Source: Corythucha ciliata (taxonomy: Eukaryota > Arthropoda > Insecta > Hemiptera > Tingidae). Taken from it: a stretch of DNA of 64,000 bases. The stretch lies in NCBI GenBank assembly GCA_038030265.1, contig CM075939.1, positions 18,457,253 to 18,521,252 of the forward strand. The letters run 5' to 3'. The notes beneath the pieces were generated by a model that worked only from the letters and a program-made list of their open reading frames with translations, made no database searches and was not told the DNA's origin. Position numbers and translations under genes: made by a program. This document shows, piece after piece, positions 54,286 to 64,000 of the stretch. The first letter of the stretch is position 1. Each line of letters starts with the position of its first letter.

Positions 54286-55289
54286 CCAAAATTCAGTTGA
54301 ATAATTTGGGTTTAACCACTGTTATTCGACTTCACCTTGTTTCTGTCCCTATAGAATTTCTTTCTTTACTCATTCTTTTCTGTCTCGATTTATTCAATGT
54401 CTTCTTTTTATTACGCAGCGCATGTTGAATTGCATTATTCTCGTTGAATTTCACGCGTTGTTCGTCAAACGATGGTCGTGATGGTCTTGGGAGGATCGCA
54501 TAGACGTTACTCGGCCAAAACGTTAGCCCGTCAAGTTAACGTGGAACTCGCCCTCCTCTGATGAGCCCTTGTCATTTTCTTCAAATGCAATCGAGATTTT
54601 CCAGAATAAACGGCAATTTCATAGTTTGAAACGTATTCCATTATTTCTCATGCGCCGATACCGCGAATTTTAGGTTTTGTTGGCAATTATATCAGATAGA
54701 TCAGGTAGGTATTGTATCAGATTAATATGCTTGATGGGCACTCTGAAAATGTTAAGCTTATAAATTACACTTCTTAAATCAGGCATCGAGATGATAAGCT
54801 CCACTCACGATTTTTACTGTAATTTTCGGAAATAACGCAACCGACAGACTCCCGTCCTACGTGAGTGTGATCAGGGGGGAAGGGGCATTTAAGCTTTTTT
54901 TAGCGTTTTTAATGGTTTCCTATTATAGTGTTTTATCCATGCAATTTCGATGACGATCGCGCACCCGCGACAAACACTAAAACCCACTTCCCGTCCGTGT
55001 CTCAACTCACGCATAGGGCTCGGAATAAGAAAACTGTGTCGCAGCCCGTCAACGACAAACCGCCTGTTTTATTTCATGCCTGTTGGAACATCATTCGAAC
55101 GTCCCATTCTTATTAGTGTACATTATTTTACTATTTTTTTGCAATATGAATAGCGTTATTTTTGTCCAACGTTTCGACATTTTCCAAATTCCGCTTTAGT
55201 AAAGTCCTAACATCCTCCCAAATCTGGAATAAAATAGCCGTCACTAATCACAATACGATGCAATGACTATTTTGAAGTCGCACGATCCT
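54286..55289. other. No gene seen
   Basis: AT-rich, without supported coding, RNA or repeat features. Confidence 0.45.
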
Positions 55290-55935
55290 CTGGCGTTTTC
55301 GTTTTCCACAAAAAGTGCTCTGGAATTGCTCTGATAAGCTTTTAGGCGATCCATTTGCCATTAAAGCCACCGCGATGCACTTTTTAGTGAGTTCTATTTG
55401 CCACATAGTATCGCTGCAGAGCAGTGCCAGAGCAACATTTCTTGCTCCCAGAAATTTGAGGGAGCTATGAACAGCATGGAAGGTAATACTATTATTATGA
55501 TATGAAAGTTTTGCTTATTCCTTGTCTAGCTGCCGTTAATTACGTGTGTGGTTCGAAATATGGGAATACCAACGCAAAAAAAAAAAATGTTTTATGAAAT
55601 AACTCCTTTTTGTAAGCACGCCAAGAAGACAATTTTATTATTTATTGTACTTAACAAAAATAATCACAAACATGATTCCAATAATCAAACCCTGTGAATA
55701 ATAGCAATCGCGTAAAATCAGTTTGCCCCGACAAGATTCCTTAGCTTTCAGAAGTGATCCTTGGCCAGTCTATACCAGAGATTTCGTCAGAATATCCGCT
55801 TCACTTTCGAGGAGTGACGAATTTCATACATTTGAATACATTCTTGTTGAACCACATTTTCCAAAATGTGGGTTCGTATGTCGATGTGCTATGCCTCGTG
55901 TTACTTGTAGGCAATAAGCCTTACAGAGTCCAAAT
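55290..55935 (+). repeat. Old dispersed repeat, copy 2
   Basis: Diverged partner of 53660-54285. Confidence 0.6.
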
Positions 55936-56099
55936 TCAAACAAATTATGGGGTTGGATGAATTTTCAGTTTTTTCCCATTCGTATTTCTTTCTCTTCTTC
56001 TTGGACAGGAGTTCCTCGGTAGCTTATTTCTCTAGTTATTTCCTTTCTCCTTCGATTTCTTCATTGTCTTTTTAATGGCACGTAGATTGAATTAAATTT

Positions 56100-56890
56100 T
56101 TATTATTATTTTCCATTTATTATATGTTGCGCAACTGCTACATATATATATATATACAAATAATAAATAAATAACATCTAGCAACTTCACTTTCACTTTA
56201 CACAGTTTGTGGCTGCACTACACTTATAATGTAGCATACCAAGTCGAGGGGTTTGGTCCTTTTTAGCCGTCGAAGGTCTCCCGCAGTATCCAGCAGGGCG
56301 AGTGCCTTAACATTAGAGTGTTTGTGGAGCCTCTTTTCGTGCTCCGCTGCTCGTCACGATGCACGTATGGAGGATATATATATATCGCATTTTTTATCAT
56401 TCTCAAAACTTTGTTTTGAAAATTTTGTATGACTTTGACATTGCTTTTCTTGGTGCAGCCCCAAAGATTACACCCGGAGGCCCAGAAAAGGCTTCAGAAC
56501 CTGCTGGTGTAGCATCAGGAGCTTGTTGGCCATCGAGAGCTCAGAATGCTTCCCGAGCAGCCAGTACCTTTCTCCTCTTTTTTCTTTTTGACGTTGGGCT
56601 TTTACCGGAGTTTAGCATCCAGCGTCATGCCTAGGTCCTTCGCCGTATTTGCAAATGGTATTTTTTTCTCATTGATTTGCACGGAAATTGGGCTGGTCCA
56701 TCGATTTGTAAAGTTTACATGAACAGATTTCTCCTTGTTGAGTTTTATTCTCCACTTTTTTGTCCATGAGATTAAGTTGAGTCAACCAGCCCTCAATGAC
56801 GGCCAGCCGTGTACAACACAAGGCAGGGGCAGCAATCACACCAGCTTGGAGGTCCATCACAATTTTTTGTATTTTGAATTTCAGCTATAA
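56100..56890 (-). pseudogene. Jockey-like non-LTR retrotransposon, 3' end
   Basis: The minus strand keeps conserved RT-tail segments of Jockey-clade ORF2 in shifting frames: VHVNFTNRWTSP near 56720, KDLGMTLDAKLR near 56620, LWGCTKKSN near 56455, NKVLRMI near 56400, and a closing LLDTAGDLRRLKRTKPLDL near 56260. A 3' UTR with AATAAA follows. It has multiple frame breaks and is a 5'-truncated dead copy. Confidence 0.75.
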
Positions 56891-56954
56891 GGCTTCTATT
56901 CTTATAAAAGAAACATATGAATTTTTCTACGATAACCATGAGACATGTTAAAAT

Positions 56955-57107
56955 TGCTCCTTCTCTCGAAAATGTCATTCCATTTGTACCCGCTCTCAAC
57001 CGGAGCTTCTGCTGCTCTGGAGCTGCACCATGCCCGAGCAATAACGTCACTTGCTCCGCTCCAGAGCAATTCCGCCTTGGCAAATAGAAAACGCCATTTT
57101 TACAATA
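56955..57107 (-). repeat. Fragment of the GGCGTTTTCTATTT repeat family
   Basis: Ends GGCAAATAGAAAACGCCAT, the inverted start of the repeats at 53660 and 55290, with GCTCTGGAGC-type internal motifs. Confidence 0.5.
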
Positions 57108-57269
57108 ACGTCCGAACGTATGAATCAACTCTACTTTTTCACGCACGAAACTGAGCTATTAGTTCTTAAGGATTTTAATTTGAAAGTGGGGTCACTTTGA
57201 CAAATAAAATAAAGCAACACAAACAAGTTGACGAAAAAAAATTCAGGACACTAGACTTAACGGCCAAGT

Positions 57270-57385
57270 CGCAGCACCAAAACAACAATTAATAACTTAC
57301 TGGGGCCAGCGCAAAGGGCTTGGGACTGCGCGTGACGTTGATGAAGGACAGTAATGGCCGACGATCTGCGGTACCTATAGAAACT
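57270..57385 (+). repeat. Partial diverged copy of the 1490-1785 MITE
   Basis: Shares AACAATTAATAA, GGGACTGC, GTGACGT and ATCTGCGG with 1668-1760 in the same order. Confidence 0.6.
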
Positions 57386-57497
57386 TTACATTAGAAAGAA
57401 AATTATTGAAGTGAACCAATTGAAAATTTAAGGATACCCAAGAAGGTCGTTTTACATAGTCGTCACATGAGCGCTGGTGTATTGATGAAAGATGTCA

Positions 57498-57752
57498 ATA
57501 CACGAATTTACCTTTTCATTGGTCAAGTATATGGGATGTTTATTTTTCAAGTGGTTACGGAGGTTTGTCGTTCCTCCGCCTGTTCTTAATTTTTTTCAGG
57601 CAAACTCTACACTGAGCCTTATTGGAACCGCACTTGTTAAAATATTTCCACACCAATGACACTTGTGACATGATTAAAATTTCAGATTCGGGCGAATTTT
57701 CACACTGCAATACTTTTCCTACTTCAGAGAGCATGAACTCATGAACAACCAT
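57498..57752 (-). pseudogene. BED zinc-finger exon (hAT transposase or ZBED-like)
   Basis: The minus strand reads SLVWKYFNKCG then CRVC, the first half of a BED finger. The second half, NLRNHLKNKHP, with the two His, follows in another frame after a run of seven A; one extra A explains the break. A donor-like AAAG|GTAAAT closes the exon at about 57511. BED fingers are DNA-binding and mark hAT transposases and their domesticated descendants. No catalytic part is nearby. Confidence 0.65.
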
Positions 57753-57834
57753 TCAACCAAACCAACTTGATATCTTGAATTACTTGAAGCGTTGAAACCT
57801 TCCGCGAGCAGGTTGGACTGCAACCAATCGATTA

Positions 57835-59245
57835 CAGATATAGAGTGGACGACAACGGGGCGAAAAAAGGTAATTCTCTTCGACTGTTATCTTTTCTGGG
57901 AACGTTACCTCTACAAAAGTCCGAAAACAATCATCACACTCTCATCACTAAAAAAAAATTCTCCTATTAGTTGGTCTGTGAACAGCAGTAGTGATGTACT
58001 ATATTTCATGCTCGACTATTTTGTGTTGTAATGCTGGCCACACAACTGACTTCACTTTTATCTATTTATTTACCTTTACTTTGGTAATTCTGTTGACAAA
58101 TGATCCTCCGTATTTGAAAATTCCTTTACAGAACACCGGTGTGAGAACATAACTCAATAAGACTCAATCTCCTTTCGGTTGCGTGTTTTGTTTCTGGAAT
58201 TATTCATATTGTAAGTGCCTCAATTGTATAACAACCTATCTAATGAATGATTTAAGGTACTTCGTCGCACAATATTCTTCTAGCTACCTCACGGAACTTA
58301 CACGGGTTTTTAAAACCAAACAATATTAAGCTAAAACACGTGAGGAATCTCATACTCTTTTTTCACCTCGTTGATAAGATTCTGTATGAAATTCTCCTCT
58401 CTATCATCCGATATAATTCATGCTTCTGTCTTGCTATTCAATCCAACAGGTACTCTATAGTGCTTCAAATATAGACTCTGGCTGTCCAATAAAACAAGAG
58501 TTTTCCCTGCTTCAAGGCGTGTAAGTTGCAATGCAGTGCCTCTCAAAAGTGACGAAAATTAGCCATTTTGACCGTTACAGGTGTTGCCCTCCGGCTGAGA
58601 ACGTCCAGAGTCTAAATTCGAAGCACTATAGAGTACCTGTTGGATTAGATAGCAAGACAGAAGCATGAATTGTATCGGATGACAGAGAGGAGAATTTCAT
58701 ACGGAATATTATCAAAGAGAAGAAAAAAGAGTATGAGATGTTTCGCATGTTTTAGCTTAATATTTTTTACAAACCTGTGTAAGTTCCGTGAGGTAGCTAG
58801 AAGAATACTGCGTGACGAAGTACCTTAAATGCTTCATTAGATAGGTTGTTGTACAATTGAGGCACTTACAATATGAATAATTCCAGAAAGAAAACACGCA
58901 TTCGGAAGTAGATTGAGTCTTATTGAGTTATGTTGTCACACCGATGTTCTGTAAAGGAATTTTCAAATACGGAGGATCATTCGTCAACAGAATTACCAAA
59001 GTAAAGGCAAATAAATATATAAAAGTGACGTCAGTTGTGTGGCCAACATTACAACACAAAATAGTCGAGCATGAAGTATAGCACATCACTATTGCTGTTC
59101 GCAGACCAACCGTTAGGAGAATTTGTTTTTAATGATAAGAGTGTGATGATTGTTTTCGGACTTGTGTAGAGGTAACGACCCGAGAAAAGATAACAGTCGA
59201 AGAGAATTACCTGTTTTCGCCCCGTTGTCGGCATCCCTACAGATG
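57835..59245. mobile_element. Long palindromic element, about 640 bp arms
   Basis: Left arm about 57835-58488 and right arm about 58600-59245 are inverted copies with some mismatches around a loop of about 110 bp. Paired minus/plus frames ending in DVLYFMLDYFVL are in both arms and reflect the symmetry, not two genes. Ends lie near GACGACAACGGGGCG and its complement. It would form a long hairpin if transcribed. Confidence 0.85.
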
Positions 59246-59943
59246 AGTAGAGAAAGAAATTTAAAAAAAATTAAGCATTTTTTACAATTTTTTTTCATTT
59301 CTTAAGGGTAACGCCGGTTATTACCCAGTTATAGCATAACAATTAAAAAACCGGAGATTAACCTGAGGAAAAAAAAAAAAAAAAAAAAAACGGTTAATCG
59401 AAGTAAAATAACCGCTCGTCCGGTTATAGATTAGTTCCAATGGCATCCTGGTTGTGGTTATAATACCTTACCTGCGGGACCATTTTCAGCATGTTCCTGC
59501 GTAGTCCCTACGGAATTACTAATTGATTCTCTCAATTAACAGATTTCTATTAATTGTATTTGAATAGTCAGTGGTGGATTACTATTTTGATGTATTATAG
59601 TTGTTTCTCGGCATCTTGGTAGTGTTTTTATCCCTTCTTATAACGGGTAAATCTCTGTTTTCGAGACACCTAACATCCCATCAACAATAAATGCAAGAGT
59701 AAATGTCTGCTAATAATTATTTCGACTCGGACACCGTTCGCGATCTTCACAAGATTCACGAGGTCTAGGTAGAAACCATTAGACATGAATTTCACGTTTT
59801 TTATACATGGCTCTCGCTCGTTTTGGGCTCAACAGGAGATGGTTGACGACTTGATTCTTTTCATATCACTGAAGAAGTGAGTAAATTTTACTTGTGGGTC
59901 CACTGAAAACTAGGAGAAAAGAAGAAATTTAGCAATGCAGTAA
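59246..59943. other. AACCGG-rich patch and spacer
   Basis: 59305-59435 has several AACCGG/CCGGTTA motifs around a poly-A run (59370-59390). It resembles 40535-40645. The rest is plain AT-rich spacer. Confidence 0.35.
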
Positions 59944-60121
59944 ACGTGCGTTTACACCGAAGTGTCCCGCGACACTTATTGCTTGAAATTTAGTGTCAGA
60001 CACAAATTTCCTTGGTGTAAACACAAACTTCCAGACATTTGTATCAGAGTTTATACATCCAAGAAATTTATGTCTGTCACTTTACACTTGTGTCGCTGGG
60101 CTCTTGGGTGTAAACGCACTT
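59944..60121. mobile_element. MITE, 178 bp
   Basis: Inverted ends GTGCGTTTACACC and GGTGTAAACGCAC with further inverted blocks (AAGTG, CGACACT). Same family as 53377-53572. Confidence 0.7.
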
Positions 60122-61474
60122 TAATATATTGGATAATGAACGAATGAACCTATGAGGGGTCACAAGAAAAGCGTCACGTTCTTGGCATTTTTGACCTCGC
60201 TTTCTTTGGTCCTTGATTTCAAAACTACCAGTACTTTGAAGAAAAATGAATTGAAAGTGCAGCAAATGCTGAGAAATTCGGGATTTAGGAGGAAAATGTT
60301 TATTCATAAAAATCTATCGAAAATAAAATTGGGTACTCGAGAATAAGCTAGGCCATATTCCGAATAGGACTTTTTCACTTCATTTCCTGAGTATCATCTC
60401 ACAAGTTTGTCTTATTAAAATACCCATTTCACTAGAAAAACGAACACAACAGTTAACACGTTCACCTTGTACGTACGACGGTTTTATCAGCACTAACTGC
60501 CTTACTGAGTACACATTTCTGTGATACAGAGTCCATGATCCTGTTTTCGCCCAGCCTTCCCGGTGGCTGGTACTGAGGAGATAGTATAGAATTCAAGCAT
60601 TACGCCATTCTAAATCTCTTCATTTGAGTAGCCGGTGGTACTAAATGAAGCTCCTCCGTGATGCCAAACCTCAGGTTGAAGGAATTCAGTGGTCACATCC
60701 ACGTAACATCTTTATAGTTGTAGCCGGCTTAGTTCTGGGGCTGCCCCAAACGGCAGTGAGGGCCTCGGGGTTGTCTTTATCTGTGGGTAAAGAAATGCTA
60801 CTTAAACACTTCTTGTTCATATCTTGCGGATGTAGAATGTGGGTACAAGAGCGCTGTTTTTATTTCCAACAATTTTAAGGCCGCTCGTCCACTGAAAGCA
60901 TATTCCAGCGGCGCTACAACGCACACATACAATAAGGCACAAATTGAATTCACTGCATCTAAGCCTGCAGTGGGCGTTTGAGCCTTCAGGATGTACGCTC
61001 GTTATCGCGCGTTGTAACGACGTCGAGGAACGACTGGGCATTCGGGCCTATTCAGTTTGCGGGGAAGGGAGTCGAGGAAATTTTGAGGAACGACTTAGCA
61101 TACGGGCCTACAAGTCAAAACAAAAACTTACATTCTAGATTCAGCTCCGATAGGATGTATTCCTTATTGTACCCGGACAAGTACTTCTGCTCCGCGTATT
61201 CTCTTAAATCTCCGGTAGCTGTGGATGCTCTCACGACCACGGAAACTATAATGAAAGCTGAAGAAAACTTGGAAAGAAAAGCCTTTTCCTATCACTTTCT
61301 ATGCGTTTCAGTACCAGTGTGGTACCGCAAGTAAGGATAAGAGATAAAAGTCTAACCTTCATTGCAACTAATCTATTGGAGGCGAGCAGCGCCGCCACCG
61401 CTGTATCAATGGCGAGAAGATAAATTAATACAGTCCAGATCATATGTAATCAAACCTGTTGATTACAAGGGAGC
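60122..61474. other. No gene supported
   Basis: Only short frames. A short imprecise duplication (GTCGAGGAACGACT and GAGGAACGACTTAGCAT) is at about 61020-61110. Confidence 0.4.
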
Positions 61475-61801
61475 TTGAGTTCAGTTTTGTTATTTTGGCG
61501 CGTTATTGCTTATTTATTCTTACTTTTTTTTTTCTTCGCGAAAATGCTGAGAATTGATGAAATCTGTGAAGTGTGCGTTTGCACTCATAAATCTAGAAAT
61601 TTCAAGGAAACCGAAGAACTTATAGCGGCCGGTCTCTTTGTCCTCACAGGGAAATTGCCTTCAGATGGTGAAGGCGTACATCTCGCGTGCATCGTTAGGA
61701 GCTCTTCGTCGCCTGACAAGACTTACCAGGTTGAAGGAGTTCTAGCGAGCCAGGCCAATTGTTTGAGTGTTACTAAAGCAAGTGTAGTAATTGTAAGGTA
61801 G
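61475..61801 (+). CDS. Unrecognised small ORF next to an inverted repeat
   Basis: 108 codons; from an inner Met at 61544 it has two close Cys (CEVCVC) and then a polar domain-like stretch. Its last 25 codons lie in the inverted-repeat arm starting at 61727. I recognise no family. It may be a real exon or chance. Confidence 0.2.
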   Translation: MSSVLLFWRVIAYLFLLFFFFAKMLRIDEICEVCVCTHKSRNFKETEELIAAGLFVLTGKLPSDGEGVHLACIVRSSSSPDKTYQVEGVLASQANCLSVTKASVVIVR

Positions 61802-62400
61802 GAGTCATGTAGCTCAGGCTCTTCCAAGCACGTTGTTGCCTCCTTGGTGTCCGTCAACCGGTATGTTGTAGTGCTCACATTTTTTTGCTTTGCTTGAAGG
61901 CACCTATTTCTACTACAAGTACTACACGAGTATACATTCTGGGTTGCCAAGCATAGCAGACAAAACCGAATAAATTTTGGCCAATGGCTTGGCCTGCTCT
62001 TGGCTTACGGCAACGAAGAAAAATTATAAAACCGTACCGGTTCATTCTTTCCCGGAAATGGTAGTGGAAAAAGTTCCCACATTAGAAGAAAGTCATATAC
62101 CGAAGTGCTACGGCTACGTCACAGTGCTGCACGCACCAGATATCCTCTGTTTTCTCTCATACTCATCAAGCCACAAAACGTGTGAGACAACAGGGTGTTC
62201 AAACAAATTTTAAATGTCTGTTCCCCTTCAAACACAGCAAAAAAAATTAAGAAATACAACATACCGGTTGACGGACACCAAGGAGGCAATAACGTGCTTG
62301 CAAGAGCCTGAGCTACCTGCCTTACAATTACTACACTTGACTTTAGTAACTTTCAAGCAACTGACCTGGCTCACTAAGACTCCTTCAATCTGGGGCCCTA
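61727..62400. mobile_element. Inverted-repeat element, about 180 bp arms
   Basis: Arms 61727-61905 and 62217-62395 are inverted copies (shared ACCGGTTGACGGACACCAAGG and its complement) around a 310 bp centre that has a short frame, 61977-62213, of unknown function. The outer part of the right arm is also present at 1-115, so the large direct repeat begins upstream of window position 1. Confidence 0.7.
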
Positions 62401-64000
62401 GTTAGAGTTGTCGGGAAATAATCCCGCAAGCGGTATCCAAGGACGCTTCATCAGAAATAGTATTATCTCGCCATAGCAACCACCTCACGTGAGTTTTTCC
62501 CAAGGTAAATGGACTAAAGAGGTATGCTCTTAATTTTCAACCAATTATTATTGTTTGTGCCATGACGTCATGGGATGACAAATTTTTAAAAAATTAACAG
62601 GTGGGACTTTTTTCAATAAAACAAAATTATCAACATTTCTGGGGCCACTTTTGAAATCGGGTGAACTACGCATTATTGCCTGCAGGACAATGTTCCTGTG
62701 AAAGAAGTGATTGCAGGGCCGCTAAATGTTATGGTTGGAGCAAAGAAAACTGCTGCAGGTGCAGTGCAGGGTATCATCGCAGTTGTGAAACTTTTAGAAA
62801 TTCTTTTAAGATAGAGCTAAGTTGAGCAATTTTCTCGTTAAGCAATGAGTTTTCGTGACACTCATCAACATAGAGACCTCGCCACCGTTCCAATTAACAA
62901 TAATATAAGCGCCCCGAAACACTTGGCTTCGTATTAAGGGTTCTCGGCGGTGTTTGGACAACAAACCGCACATCGACCAATACGCTCGTATGGTGAAATC
63001 GCCCTACTCCATCCTGGGTATGTGACCAGGGGCCATAGTATGAACGGTCGGGGAAAAAGCCGAGTAAGAAATAACATTATCCCGCCATAGCAATCACGTC
63101 TAGTGGCATTTTCGCACGAGTTCGTACTAAGGCCCCAGATGAGGCAAACGAATTCCTCGATATCGACAATGATTGAAAACGGCTAGGTTCCAGGCCGGGA
63201 TTCTGGTCGAAGGACACCATTAGTACTAAAATACTAAATTACTTCTATTTTTATACACAACAGGGAACACTTTTAATTTTCAGCTTTATTGTCCAACCTC
63301 TATCTAAGAAATGCTCGTGAGCGTGATTGTCGCGGGCAGCAGAGAAGCCCTTCCTTGCTCGCTCGTAAAGCTTACTAGTCGTTTCTCACTGATTCACATA
63401 ATAAACTCGTCCGTCACTGCGCCGAGTGCTGTCTGTACTGAATATACGGGGCTTCACGTGGCACGTGTCAATTAACTGGACCTTAAAACGGTACATAAGG
63501 TCTAAGGAACAACTCAACAGGAATTTGGTCGGCCAAATTATATCGCTTTAAAAAAAAATTCCAGGCACTTATTTTGGCTTTTCATTCAGTTTTTGCTTCA
63601 TCTACAAAGAAATTCCAAGGAATCAACCATGAGAGGGAAAGCTTCATATGTGAAGTTTGGTACCTCATTATTTTTTTTACTCCCGTGACGTCAATTTTGA
63701 CAAAAAAGTCCTTAGTTACGAGCATACCTCTGTAAGTCTATTTACCTTGAGTTTTTCCCGACAACTCGGAATAAGGCCCCTGGGGCAAGGTGACTAAACT
63801 TTACTATAGGTGCCGCAGATTTCCCCCTGCCCATCGGACAGGAGGGGTGGAGACTGACGTCACCAGCAGTCCTTTGCTCCCGATTGCTCACCCTAGAGCA
63901 GCAGAGCAAGTTAATTTCAAAATTGAAGTTTATGAATTCTCAAAAATCACAACCCAATAACAATTAATAATGTACTGGGTCCAGCGCAATGGCGGTTGGG
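62281..64000. repeat. Right copy of the direct repeat of at least 1.72 kb
   Basis: Matches 1-1720, including the 1.36 kb TIR element (62405-63767) and the start of the MITE (from about 63777, cut by the window end). Confidence 0.95.

Noticed and set aside
57792..59298. Two homologous small genes in opposite orientation
   Set aside because: They are the two arms of one palindrome, and the similarity extends well beyond the frames.

Overview
The window is a transposon-dense stretch of an arthropod genome, most likely an insect or other hexapod. Supporting signs are one host-like gene with a 63 bp intron, an envelope-bearing errantivirus-type Gypsy element, Mag-like and CsRn1-like Gypsy elements, mariner, P, hAT and Jockey relatives, and AT-rich spacers. 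Two 500-N scaffold gaps (2008-2507, 22481-22980) interrupt it. Family names are judged from protein motifs alone.

Layout. 1-1720 is repeated in direct orientation at 62281-64000 and contains terminal-inverted-repeat (TIR) DNA elements. 2534-3019 may be a small two-exon gene. 4118-9734 is a compact LTR element with 1.7-1.8 kb LTRs that encodes only Gag and protease; it sits inside a MITE. 10520-11758 is a near-perfect palindrome. 12073-12840 holds non-LTR remnants. 12877-20459 (minus) is an errantivirus-type element with identical 209 bp LTRs and gag, pol and env. 20649-22056 (minus) is a three-exon alpha-1,4-galactosyltransferase-like gene, the best host gene. 23070-33580 is a tangle of Gypsy fragments in both orientations, fold-back units and about 145 bp tandem repeats. 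33776-37134 is a decayed Mag-like pol. 37140-40700 is gene-poor, with a tRNA-like sequence and a degenerate repeat array.

40714-43095 is a decayed mariner-type element with very long TIRs. 44382-46318 is a hAT-like non-autonomous element. 46680-53300 (minus) holds exons of a P-element/THAP-type transposase gene, one intron of which carries a young 4.46 kb Mag-like element (47728-52188, identical 115 bp LTRs, CTTAT duplication). 53377-62400 contains MITEs, old repeats, a Jockey 3' end, a BED-finger exon, another long palindrome and an inverted-repeat locus.

No operon-like cooperation exists here; the interplay is between mobile elements, which nest in one another. The most unusual items are the Gag-protease-only element with minisatellite-bearing LTRs, the errantivirus-type integrase whose expected catalytic glutamate reads as asparagine, the young Mag-like element with no recognisable primer-binding site and a gag start codon straddling the LTR edge, and the P-like gene that carries this element in an intron with intact splice signals. 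Several apparent frameshifts are extra bases in homopolymers and may be assembly errors.
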